Shown one piece after another: positions 8,050 to 15,123 of a stretch of 21,806 bases of DNA. A model generated the notes under the pieces. That model was not told the DNA's origin. It ran no database searches and was given only the letters and a program-made list of their open reading frames with translations. Position 1 is the first letter of the stretch. The number at the start of each line of letters is the position of its first letter. The position numbers and the translations under genes are program-made. This stretch comes from Prevotella sp. UBA3294. GTDB lineage: Bacteria; Bacteroidota; Bacteroidia; Bacteroidales; Bacteroidaceae. The DNA lies in assembly GCA_002361535.1 (NCBI GenBank), contig DETG01000047.1, positions 15,593-37,398 of the forward strand, given 5' to 3'.

Positions 8050-8085
8050 ATCTCATGCCAGCTGCAACCTTTTGAGATCTATTTT
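8050..8085 (+). terminator. weak terminator-like hairpin
   Basis: ATCTCA (8050-8055) pairs with TGAGAT (8073-8078) around a loop of about 17 nt and is followed by CTATTTT. The short stem and interrupted T-tract make this a weak candidate. Confidence 0.3.
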
Positions 8086-8099
8086 CGTCTAACTGACAA

Positions 8100-8807
8100 A
8101 TGGATCAAAAAACAAAAAGCATGAGAAAGTATTTGATAGCTATTCTATTGTCTGCCCTCCTGTTCACAACCAGTGGCATCCAGGCGCAGAAACACCGTCA
8201 CCACCCACAAGTGGTGAACGTCACCTCCACTCCTGACACCGCAGGAATCGAGGCTTACTCCGACACGACATCCATCGATACTGCCGGTACGGTTGTTACC
8301 GTTCCCCATGGCACCAACTGGGATGATGATGGATTCTATGTGGATCACATCTCTTTGAATGATGTAAAGGATCTGTTAGGTCTTGGCGTAGGAGGCACAC
8401 TAATCGGCATCGCGGTCTTACTCCTTTTTGGCGTGATCGTGTTAGCTCCCTTCCTCCTCATCATTTTCATTATCTACCAGATCTTCAAGAATCGCCGCCA
8501 ACGCTACCAACTTGCCGAGAAAGCCATGGAAAGCGGACAGCAGATTCCCGAAGAGTTGGTGCGCACAGAACGACAAAGTGACGAGTTTCTTTGGAAGAAA
8601 GGCATCAAGAATATCTTCGTGGGCATAGGCATCGCCGTGATGTGCTATTGCCTGGGAGCAAACCCCATGGCAGGAATCGGATGGTTAGTCGCCTTCTACG
8701 GTCTCGGACAAGCTGTCATCGCCAAGACATCTACCTCGAAGCGTGACAAGTATGACGACCCGACCGGCTTCGGCCATGACTCTCACCGGTCTGCCGACAT
8801 CCCCTGA
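8100..8807 (+). CDS. DUF6249-like membrane protein
   Basis: The 235-aa protein has an N-terminal signal sequence (residues 8-30, ending GIQAQ), a His-rich then Thr/Ser/Asp-rich extracytoplasmic segment (31-92), a long hydrophobic region at 98-130, a charged cytoplasmic helix (NRRQRYQLAEKAMESGQQIPEEL, 131-153) and two further spans at about 170-187 and 190-207. The pattern of a membrane span followed by a helix ending in a G-x-x-I-P-E-E motif agrees with the Bacteroidetes DUF6249 family, from memory. Met8 (8121) is a possible start giving a tighter signal peptide. It is followed by PspC and sigma-factor genes on the same strand, suggesting a shared envelope-related role. Confidence 0.78.
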   Translation: MDQKTKSMRKYLIAILLSALLFTTSGIQAQKHRHHPQVVNVTSTPDTAGIEAYSDTTSIDTAGTVVTVPHGTNWDDDGFYVDHISLNDVKDLLGLGVGGTLIGIAVLLLFGVIVLAPFLLIIFIIYQIFKNRRQRYQLAEKAMESGQQIPEELVRTERQSDEFLWKKGIKNIFVGIGIAVMCYCLGANPMAGIGWLVAFYGLGQAVIAKTSTSKRDKYDDPTGFGHDSHRSADIP

Positions 8808-8845
8808 TCTCAACTATTCATTAAACATCTTTAAATAACAACTAT

Positions 8846-9043
8846 ATGGAGCAGAAAAGACTGTTACGCTCGAATGACAGAATCATTGCGGGCGTTTGTG
8901 GAGGCATTGCAGAATACCTGGATGTAGATCCCACCGTGATACGTGTGGCCTATGCCCTTCTCACCCTGTGTACCGTATTCTGTGGTTTCATCCTCTACCC
9001 TATTCTCTGGCTGATCATGCCCGAGAAGCCGATAGGAAGATAA
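8846..9043 (+). CDS. PspC domain protein
   Basis: This is a stand-alone PspC domain of 65 aa. It opens with the typical KRLLRSNDRIIAGVCGGIAEYLDVDPTVIRVAYALL motif, followed by a hydrophobic span (about residues 33-58) that ends in the usual WLIMPEKP. PspC is known in enterobacteria as a membrane sensor of the phage-shock response; single-domain forms are common in Bacteroidetes and their partners are mostly unknown. It sits 38 bp after the DUF6249-like gene and 12 bp before the sigma factor, a clear operon arrangement that ties it to regulated envelope stress, though this is inference. Confidence 0.92.
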   Translation: MEQKRLLRSNDRIIAGVCGGIAEYLDVDPTVIRVAYALLTLCTVFCGFILYPILWLIMPEKPIGR

Positions 9044-9055
9044 AGAAGGAAGTAA

Positions 9056-9595
9056 ATGGCAGGTATCAGCGATATATCTCTTGTCACACAGGTGGCGGTA
9101 TTCCATAACAAGCGGGCATTCGATCAGCTTGTTAAGAAATACCAGTCACCTGTACGCAGGTTTTTCCTGAGCCAGACGTTAGGAGATACGCAGCTGAGTG
9201 ATGACCTTGCCCAAGATACCTTCATCAAAGCCTATACGCGGATAGCCAGTTTCAAAGGGCTGTCGGGTTTCTCTACCTGGCTCTACCGCATTGCCTATAA
9301 CGTGCTGTATGACTACCGCCGTGGACAACATGTCACAGAAGACATCGACACGACAGCCATGCGCCATACCAGTGAGGGCATTTCCGATCCCACGGTGCAC
9401 ATGGATATCTACCATGCGTTAGGCCTGTTAAAAGCCGATGAGCGCACGTGCATCACCCTTCAGTTGATGGACGGGCTCCCCATTGACAAGATCTCTGAGA
9501 TCACGGGGATGCCGCAAGGTACCGTGAAATCCCATCTCTCGCGAGGAAAGAAACAACTTGCAAGCTACTTAAAAGAAAATGGTTATGGACGATAA
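9056..9595 (+). CDS. ECF-type RNA polymerase sigma factor
   Basis: The 179-aa sigma-70 family protein contains only regions 2 and 4. Region 2 spans about residues 18-86, with DDLAQDTFIKAYTRIASFKG (core binding) and FSTWLYRIAYNVLYDYRRG (-10 recognition). Region 4 spans about 120-175 and contains the helix-turn-helix LPIDKISEITGMPQGTVKSHLSRGKKQL. It would direct polymerase to a small envelope-linked regulon. It starts 12 bp after the PspC gene and overlaps the next gene by 17 bp, which suggests translational coupling to a membrane regulator. The promoter it recognises cannot be deduced here. Confidence 0.92.
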   Translation: MAGISDISLVTQVAVFHNKRAFDQLVKKYQSPVRRFFLSQTLGDTQLSDDLAQDTFIKAYTRIASFKGLSGFSTWLYRIAYNVLYDYRRGQHVTEDIDTTAMRHTSEGISDPTVHMDIYHALGLLKADERTCITLQLMDGLPIDKISEITGMPQGTVKSHLSRGKKQLASYLKENGYGR

Positions 9596-9971
9596 AAGAA
9601 AAGAACAATACCGTGAGACTGTCACCCAAGAGTCTATCATGGTGACAAAAGAAGACGAGCATCTCGTTGACAGTTTCTTCAGCAGTCATCCGATAGAAGT
9701 CAGCGACGAGGGATTCTCTCACCGAGTGATGCGCCACCTGCCGAAGAGCGCATGGCAGCTGAACCGTATCTGGACTATCGTATGTACCGTTTTAGGAATC
9801 CTGCTGCTCTACTTCAGTAAGGGAGTGCAGGCATTGTGCGGCACCATCAGTGGTCTGTGGGCCGACCTTTCCACGAACATGCTCTATCACCAGAGTCTGC
9901 TCATGACCTACCTTGCCCTGATTTGTGTGCTGATGGTAGGCGGTTATATGGCAGCCACGTCAGAACGTTAG
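9579..9971 (+). CDS. membrane protein next to the sigma factor, possible anti-sigma regulator (DUF5056-like)
   Basis: The 130-aa protein has a charged cytoplasmic N-terminal part (residues 1-60, with a helix EDEHLVDSFFSS and a segment ending FSHRVMRHLP) and two hydrophobic spans at about 66-85 and 107-125. Its overlap with the ECF sigma gene and its soluble-head/membrane-tail layout are those of many anti-sigma factors. However, no zinc-binding H-x3-C-x2-C motif is present. The layout recalls Bacteroidetes DUF5056 proteins, a tentative assignment from memory. Met3 (9585) is an alternative start. It ends 15 bp from the convergent OmpA-lipoprotein gene. Confidence 0.75.
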   Translation: MVMDDKRKEQYRETVTQESIMVTKEDEHLVDSFFSSHPIEVSDEGFSHRVMRHLPKSAWQLNRIWTIVCTVLGILLLYFSKGVQALCGTISGLWADLSTNMLYHQSLLMTYLALICVLMVGGYMAATSER

Positions 9972-9986
9972 TCGGCAGATCACAGA

Positions 9987-12047
9987 TTATTCTATCAGCA
10001 GGAAACCATCATCCTCCTCGGGATGTTTGGTTTCCTCTTTTTTCTTCGGTGGGTTCTTCAGCTGACCGTTCTCATCGAACATACCATAGGTGGTGCGCAG
10101 AACGATGAACTCCGTCCGTCGGTTCAGCTGATTACAGATCTCCTCTTTCTCGGGATCATTCAAAGCCCTCACGAACTCCTCCGTCAGCACATCATTCTCC
10201 TTGAGCCAGTTGTATTTCTCCGTGAGCTTCTTACGGATTGTCTTGGGTTTCTCCACACCGTAGCCAACAGGTGTGAGTCGTTCCTTGGGGATGCCATGAG
10301 CAATCAAGTAGTTCACCACCGACTCAGCGCGCCGCTGTGACAGTCGTTTGTTATAATCCGCACTGCCGCGATAGTCGGCATGGGCACTCAGTTCAATGGT
10401 CACATTGGGATTCTCGTTCAGCAGTCCCACCAGCTCATCCAATGCCGTTGCCGACTCAGGGCGCAGGGTGGCCTTATCGAAGTCATAGAAGATATTATCA
10501 ATCAGAACGGGGACACGGATACTGGCCAAGGGGAACTGTAACGTATATACCTCCGACTCCTTCGCCGCCTTCACCTTGATCTCCTCACGATGGTTCAGGA
10601 ATCCCTTGCAGGAGGCTAACAGCACATAATCCACTCCCGGCAGCACTTCCTGTTCGAAGGAGCCGTCACCTTTCACACTCAGTTTGACGTTCGTTCCATC
10701 GTTTCCCACCATATACACCTGTGCCTCTGGCAATTCATAGCCATCCATCTCGTAAACCCATCCCTTGACGGTCTGTACGATCTCGGGGTTCTCGAAACTA
10801 TAGATATGATCCCACCCACGCCCGTCTCCACGGTTTGAGCAGAAGAATCCCCTGTTGTGCAGTCCTTCGAACGTACATCCGAAGTCATCCCCCTGGGAGT
10901 TCAAAGGGAATCCAGGATGTTCCAACCGATACCTGCCGCTCTTGTCCACCTTCGCGATGAAGATATCCAGGCCACCCATTCCCGGGTGGCCGTTAGAAGA
11001 GAAATACAAGTCACCGTTCGGGCGGAACGTGGGGAACATCTCATCCCCCTCGGTGTTCACGGGAGCCCCGATGTTCTCTACACCACCAACTCCCGCAGCG
11101 GTCAGACGGACACGCCAGATATCCATTCCTCCCAGTCCTCCCGGCATATCCGACACAAAGTACAGCCACTCCCCATCTGGTGAGACAGCAGGGTGGGCAA
11201 AGCTCGACAGTGTGTCACGCGACAGCTCCAGCTTCGTGGCTTTCCCCCAGGCAGCGTCCGAACGACTGGCCGTGACGATGTTCGCATAGCGTGGATAGTC
11301 AGGGTCGGTGGAACACTGTGTGAGATACATCGTATGCTGATCGGTAGAGAAGCAGCAGGCCCCTTCATCATATTCTGTGTTCAGTCCGCTCTCGATTGTT
11401 TGCGGTCGCCCCCATTTTCCTTTGTCATCTTTCTGCGAAAAGAAGATATCTCCTGCCTTGGCACCTGTGATACCGCTTACCTCATCCCCCTGCGCCTCAT
11501 TACGGGTAGAGGTAAAATAGAGCTGGTTGTACTCATCACCGCAGAGCATCGGACTATAGTCGGCCCTACGAGAGTTGAACACATCCATCTTCTTCACCGT
11601 GTATCGCGATCCCGTCTGTTTGATCTCGGGAGCCGTGCGTGCTGATGTCAGACCGTTCTTTGCCAGTGTGTTATCTGGCAGGGAGTCGAGCACCCACAGG
11701 AATTCCTTCTCCGCCTCCTTGTAGTTGCCGTTGCGCAGCAGCTGACGGGCAAACGACAGGTGTGTTTCCACATCATCCTGCTTATACCTGATGATGTTAC
11801 GGTAGGAAGCGATGGCTTTCTGCGATGCGTTGATACGTTCATAGCAGTGAGCCAGTTTCCTGGAAATCTGTCCTCGGCGTTCCCTTTCCTTAGCCGGTGC
11901 TTTGGAATAAGCTTTCTTGAATTGTTCCGCAGCATCATAGTATTCCCCGATGGCGAGGAACTTCTCACCCTTCTTCATGTTCTGGTCGGCACCGCACGAG
12001 CAGAACAAGAACAACAGCAGGAATAGAAACAGATGACAGCTGCGCAT
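9987..12047 (-). CDS. PorE-like OmpA-family lipoprotein with TPR and WD40-like repeats
   Basis: Starting at 12047 the product has 686 aa. Met1 opens a hydrophobic signal ending in FLFCSC, with Cys18 the likely lipidated residue; the frame continues upstream to 12356 but overlaps topB and has no signal, so it is not used. Domain order: TPR-like helices (about 25-110), PD40/WD40-like propeller repeats (about 150-420, with repeats of the type SPDGEWLYFVSDMPGGLGGMDIW), a carboxypeptidase-regulatory-like domain (about 430-505), and an OmpA C-terminal peptidoglycan-binding domain from about 511 (FDKATLRPES, HADYRGS, RRAESVVNYL, LNRRTEF). This is the domain order of PorE, the peptidoglycan-anchoring lipoprotein of the type IX secretion system, but other Bacteroidetes OmpA proteins share it. 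It is 28 bp downstream of topB and probably cotranscribed. Confidence 0.85.
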   Translation of the reverse strand: MRSCHLFLFLLLFLFCSCGADQNMKKGEKFLAIGEYYDAAEQFKKAYSKAPAKERERRGQISRKLAHCYERINASQKAIASYRNIIRYKQDDVETHLSFARQLLRNGNYKEAEKEFLWVLDSLPDNTLAKNGLTSARTAPEIKQTGSRYTVKKMDVFNSRRADYSPMLCGDEYNQLYFTSTRNEAQGDEVSGITGAKAGDIFFSQKDDKGKWGRPQTIESGLNTEYDEGACCFSTDQHTMYLTQCSTDPDYPRYANIVTASRSDAAWGKATKLELSRDTLSSFAHPAVSPDGEWLYFVSDMPGGLGGMDIWRVRLTAAGVGGVENIGAPVNTEGDEMFPTFRPNGDLYFSSNGHPGMGGLDIFIAKVDKSGRYRLEHPGFPLNSQGDDFGCTFEGLHNRGFFCSNRGDGRGWDHIYSFENPEIVQTVKGWVYEMDGYELPEAQVYMVGNDGTNVKLSVKGDGSFEQEVLPGVDYVLLASCKGFLNHREEIKVKAAKESEVYTLQFPLASIRVPVLIDNIFYDFDKATLRPESATALDELVGLLNENPNVTIELSAHADYRGSADYNKRLSQRRAESVVNYLIAHGIPKERLTPVGYGVEKPKTIRKKLTEKYNWLKENDVLTEEFVRALNDPEKEEICNQLNRRTEFIVLRTTYGMFDENGQLKNPPKKKEETKHPEEDDGFLLIE

Positions 12048-12075
12048 ACACTCTATAAACGGCAGAACAGAAGAT

Positions 12076-14196
12076 TTATTGTGTCTCTCCCTGTTTTGCC
12101 GATTCAGTGAAAGGCAGTCGGTAGGTGCAGCCGTTCTTCCACTCACTGCATCCATAAGCGGTCTTTCCCTTGATGAGATGCCCCTTGCCACAGAGGGGGC
12201 ACACCGTTCCGATGAGAGAGTCACCAGACTGCGGCACGAGATTCTTTTTGTCATCCCCTTTCTTCGTGCTTTTCTTCGTGGTGCGTTTCTTCGGTTTCTT
12301 CTCTTCAGTGTTTGCAGGAGCCGTCTTGGCTTTTCCTTTCCCTTTTGAAAGATCATCCTCCATCAGTGTCACCCTGCGGTTGGAGTTGTCTGCCAGCACC
12401 TGGTTGACGATAGCAGTGATCTGTTCCTTCAGTTCATTGACAAACTGCGCCGGGTCGTATTTCCGGTGTTCGATGTCACGCAGTTTTTTCTCCCAGATAC
12501 CTGTCAGCTCACAACTCTTCAACAGTTCCTCCTTGATCATGTCGATCAGTTCGATGCCGGTGGGAGTGGCCACTAAGCGTTTCTTCTCCCGTCGGATATA
12601 ATGACGTTTGAACAGCGTTTCGATGATGCCCGCCCGCGATGACGGACGACCGATACCGTTCTCCTTCATCGCTGCCCGCAGTTCCTCATCCTCCACGAAC
12701 TTCCCCGCTGTCTCCATGGCACGCAGCAGAGAGGCCTCATTATAATAAGGTGGCGGGGTGGTCTGCTTCTCAGTGAGTGTGGGGGTATGCGGTCCGCTCT
12801 CCCCTTTCACGAAGGTGGGCAGTGTCTTCTCTTCCTCTTTCTTTTCCAAGGAATCGGAGGAATCGGGTGACTCTGCCGACTCCGATGGCTTTCCCAGAAC
12901 GACACGCCATCCCGGGTCGAGGATTTCCTTTCCCGTCACCTTGAACTCTACCCCGTCAACCTCGCCTAACACCGTGGTGGTAGAGAACTTACAATCGGGA
13001 TAGAACGCCCCGATAAACCGTCGTGCCACCAGGTCATAGACATGTCGTTCAAAATCTGTCAGGTTCTGTGGGATCACTCCTGTAGGGATGATGGCATGGT
13101 GATCTGTCACCTTTGAGGTGTCGAACACCCGCTTCGTCTTCGGCAGGGGCTTCCCGCCCAACGGTCTTACCAGATCGGCATAGGGAGCAGTTCCCGCCAT
13201 CTTCACCTGAAACAGTCCATTCATGATCTGCGGGCACTTCGGATAGATGTCATCCGAGAGGTATTGGGTATCCACACGGGGATAGGTGGTGAGTTTCCGC
13301 TCATAGAGTGCCTGGATGGTGTTGAGCGTCATCTCCGCACTCATCCCGAACTTCCGGTTACAATCCACCTGTAGCGAGGTGAGGTCGTACAACTGTTTCG
13401 GTGCCTCCCTACCGTTCTTCTTCTCTACCTTCGTCACGGTGAACGGCTTCCCCTGAATGGTCTCGAAGCTCCGTTCCCCCTCCTCCTTACTGGTGAACTT
13501 CCCTTTCGTGGCAGTGAAGAGCGTGTCGCGGTAGATGGTGGAGAGCACCCAGTAAGGTTCGGGTTTGAAGTGATCGATCTCCTTCTGACGGTTCACGATC
13601 AGTGCTAATGTAGGTGTCTGCACACGACCGATACTCAGCACCTGTCGGTTCTGACCATATTTAAGTGTATAGAGTCGTGTGGCATTCATGCCGAGGATCC
13701 AGTCACCGATAGCCCGTGACAGACCCGCCAGATACAGTGGCTGGTATTCACTCTGGTCCTTCAACTGCTGGAATCCCTCGCGGATGGCCTCATCGGTCAT
13801 CGATGAGATCCACAAGCGTTTCACCGGACACTTGGCCTGTGCTTTCTGCATCACCCACCGTTGGATCAGCTCACCCTCCTGACCGGCGTCACCGCAGTTG
13901 ATGATCCCGTCGGCAGCCTGCATGAGTTGCTCGATGACAGCAAACTGTTTCTTGATACCCGCATCCTCGATCAGCTTGATACCGAAGCGCTGGGGAATCA
14001 TGGGTAGCGCACTGAGGCTCCACGACTTCCACATCGGGGTATAGTCGTGCGGCTCCTTCAGCGTGCACAGGTGTCCGAATGTCCAGGTCACCTGATACCC
14101 GTTGCCTTCCATGTATCCGTCTTTCCTATTGTTAGCCCCGATGATACGCGCTATATCCTGCGCCACGCTGGGTTTCTCGGCAATGCATACAATCAT
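12076..14196 (-). CDS. topB: DNA topoisomerase III (type IA)
   Basis: The enzyme relaxes and decatenates DNA through a 5'-phosphotyrosine intermediate. In 706 aa: a Toprim domain (1-140; catalytic Glu7 and the metal-binding GDAGQEGE at 102-109), topoisomerase core domains with active-site Tyr305 in TTYPRVDTQYLSDD, and GRPSSRAGIIETL in the later core. The C-terminus has a Lys/Thr-rich linker (about 640-665) and one zinc ribbon (CPLCGKGHL...CSEWKNGC). Residues about 433-457 form a Ser/Glu/Asp-rich insert whose DNA contains an inverted repeat. topB genes also occur on conjugative elements, but no transfer genes are nearby, so this is taken as the chromosomal copy. It has its own TACTTTTG promoter box. 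Confidence 0.95.
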   Translation of the reverse strand: MIVCIAEKPSVAQDIARIIGANNRKDGYMEGNGYQVTWTFGHLCTLKEPHDYTPMWKSWSLSALPMIPQRFGIKLIEDAGIKKQFAVIEQLMQAADGIINCGDAGQEGELIQRWVMQKAQAKCPVKRLWISSMTDEAIREGFQQLKDQSEYQPLYLAGLSRAIGDWILGMNATRLYTLKYGQNRQVLSIGRVQTPTLALIVNRQKEIDHFKPEPYWVLSTIYRDTLFTATKGKFTSKEEGERSFETIQGKPFTVTKVEKKNGREAPKQLYDLTSLQVDCNRKFGMSAEMTLNTIQALYERKLTTYPRVDTQYLSDDIYPKCPQIMNGLFQVKMAGTAPYADLVRPLGGKPLPKTKRVFDTSKVTDHHAIIPTGVIPQNLTDFERHVYDLVARRFIGAFYPDCKFSTTTVLGEVDGVEFKVTGKEILDPGWRVVLGKPSESAESPDSSDSLEKKEEEKTLPTFVKGESGPHTPTLTEKQTTPPPYYNEASLLRAMETAGKFVEDEELRAAMKENGIGRPSSRAGIIETLFKRHYIRREKKRLVATPTGIELIDMIKEELLKSCELTGIWEKKLRDIEHRKYDPAQFVNELKEQITAIVNQVLADNSNRRVTLMEDDLSKGKGKAKTAPANTEEKKPKKRTTKKSTKKGDDKKNLVPQSGDSLIGTVCPLCGKGHLIKGKTAYGCSEWKNGCTYRLPFTESAKQGETQ

Positions 14197-14216
14197 CTTT
14201 CACTTCTTTTGAATTG

Positions 14217-14224
14217 CAAAAGTA
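14217..14224 (-). promoter_or_regulatory. TACTTTTG -7 box for topB
   Basis: On the minus strand TACTTTTG lies 20 bp before the topB ATG at 14196. The -33 element is poor (TGTGA about 20 bp upstream). Confidence 0.6.
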
Positions 14225-14291
14225 GTCAAAATTTGGGAGATATCATCACATCGTGCCGAAAAACATATTCAATCCACTTGATCTTAATACC

Positions 14292-14326
14292 ATTCTCTCT
14301 CCTCCCTCCTCTCTCCTCTCTCCTCT
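14292..14326 (-). repeat. heptanucleotide tandem repeat tract (AGAGGAG)n
   Basis: On the minus strand there are three exact AGAGGAG heptads, then GGAGGAG and AGAGAAT, in a continuous 7-bp register. No complementary arm is found nearby, unlike the two heptad hairpins at 20728-20875 and 21454-21570. Confidence 0.75.
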
Positions 14327-14582
14327 AAAAACATCTGAATTATCTTGACGATTTAACTTGATTTAACGCGCCAGAATGGCTCAGCGGTCAGCAACTGGTC
14401 CTTCGGTCGAAAAAACGCAAATCTGGAGAGGTTTGGTAAAACATTGATAATGAATACGTTAGCAAAATCCAGCATTTTTAACTCACAAAAATATAGTCTT
14501 TAGCACCCAAAAACATAGTGTTTTAGGGTCAAAAACATAGTACTTCTGGGTCAAAAAGACTATACTTTTCTTTCTTGGGGGA

Positions 14583-14684
14583 GTCGCCTTCGGCGAGAAA
14601 TCGCCCCAACCCCACCACCCAAAGTTGACGCTATACATTTGTTTGATTTGGATAGATTTTGTAGGATTTCTCGCTGAAGGCGAC
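14583..14684. repeat. 20-bp inverted repeat within the 22-bp array
   Basis: The arms are 14583-14602 (starting GTCGCCTTCGGCGAG) and 14665-14684 (ending CTCGCTGAAGGCGAC). They are complementary at 19 of 20 positions and separated by 62 bp. Confidence 0.8.
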
Positions 14685-14751
14685 CCCACCCCCCAATCTA
14701 CGGGTCGTTCCGAACGGTGTTTACTCCCGTTCCGCTCGGCGTTTACACTCG

Positions 14752-14788
14752 TTCCGCCGTCAGTTATAAGTCGTAACAGACGGCGGAA
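14752..14788. repeat. strong hairpin at the B/C subfamily junction
   Basis: TTCCGCCGTC (14752-14761) pairs with GACGGCGGAA (14779-14788); after one A/A mismatch GTTA (14763-14766) pairs with TAAC (14774-14777), leaving a 7-nt loop. Subfamily C is thus essentially an inverted copy of the last B unit. No T-tract follows, so it is not a standard terminator. Confidence 0.8.
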
Positions 14789-15067
14789 AGACCCGTAACA
14801 GACGGCGGAAAGAGAGTAAGGAGCGTCTGGAACGAGTCAAATCAGACTCTACGTAAACTTTACTTAGACTCTACGTAAACATTAAGTAGGCTCTACTTGG
14901 ATTCCAATGAGACTCTACTTGTACCCTAAACAGACTTTATTTGGAATCTGAACAGACTTTGCCTGTCAAAAACCGTTTGTTTTCTTGTTTCGGAAGTCTC
15001 CCAATGCACCATCAGAATTTTTTTGGAGGCATTTTCGAGAACAAAATTTTCGACTAAAAATATTGAC

Positions 15068-15103
15068 AAAAAAACATTCGCAGGTGGTGCCTGCGAATGT
15101 TTT
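15068..15103 (-). terminator. Rho-independent terminator of the lacZ-GH51 operon
   Basis: A perfect 12-bp stem, AACATTCGCAGG (15073-15084) with CCTGCGAATGTT (15090-15101), has a 5-nt loop. Read on the minus strand it is followed by a run of T, 20 bp after the GH51 stop codon. Confidence 0.9.
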
Positions 15104-15123
15104 CGTTGGGGTATGGGATGTGA

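Larger units (their letters stand above)
14486..14969. repeat. 22-bp-register repeat array (22 units, several subfamilies)
   Basis: Units begin every 22 bp from 14486. Subfamily A: 14486, 14508, 14530, 14552 (start CAAAAAnATAGT; the fourth diverged). Six units without clear mutual similarity: 14574-14705. Subfamily B: 14706, 14728, 14750 (start CGTTCCG, then CGGnGTTTAC in the first two). Subfamily C: 14772 and 14794 (CGTAACAGACGGCGGAAAGA, 20 of 22 positions identical). Unit 14816 is partly an inverted B copy. Subfamily D: 14838-14969, six units with core AGACTnTAC, the first two sharing AGACTCTACGTAAAC. A and B lie exactly 220 bp (10 units) apart. It covers most of the 927 bp between topB and the GH51 gene, where I see no credible gene. 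Confidence 0.8.

Noticed and set aside
12048..12356. Longer N-terminus for the OmpA lipoprotein
   Set aside because: The added 103 residues are Arg/Lys-rich antiparallel-frame readings of the topB 3' end, and the lipoprotein signal starts at 12047.
12076..14196. topB as a marker of an integrated conjugative element
   Set aside because: No relaxase, tra genes, integrase or element ends are seen in the window, and codon use matches the neighbours.
14363..14445. Possible tRNA near 14370 (motif GGCTCAGCGGTCAGC)
   Set aside because: No T-arm, acceptor stem or anticodon arm can be completed around it.
14483..14689. 68-aa minus-strand open frame in the intergenic tract
   Set aside because: It simply translates the 22-bp repeats and the inverted repeat; there is no promoter box or ribosome site, and the repeat period is not a multiple of three.
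14486..14969. Array read as CRISPR or as plasmid iterons
   Set aside because: There is no constant repeat alternating with unique spacers and no cas genes. Iteron-sized units exist, but there is no rep gene and the neighbours are chromosomal.
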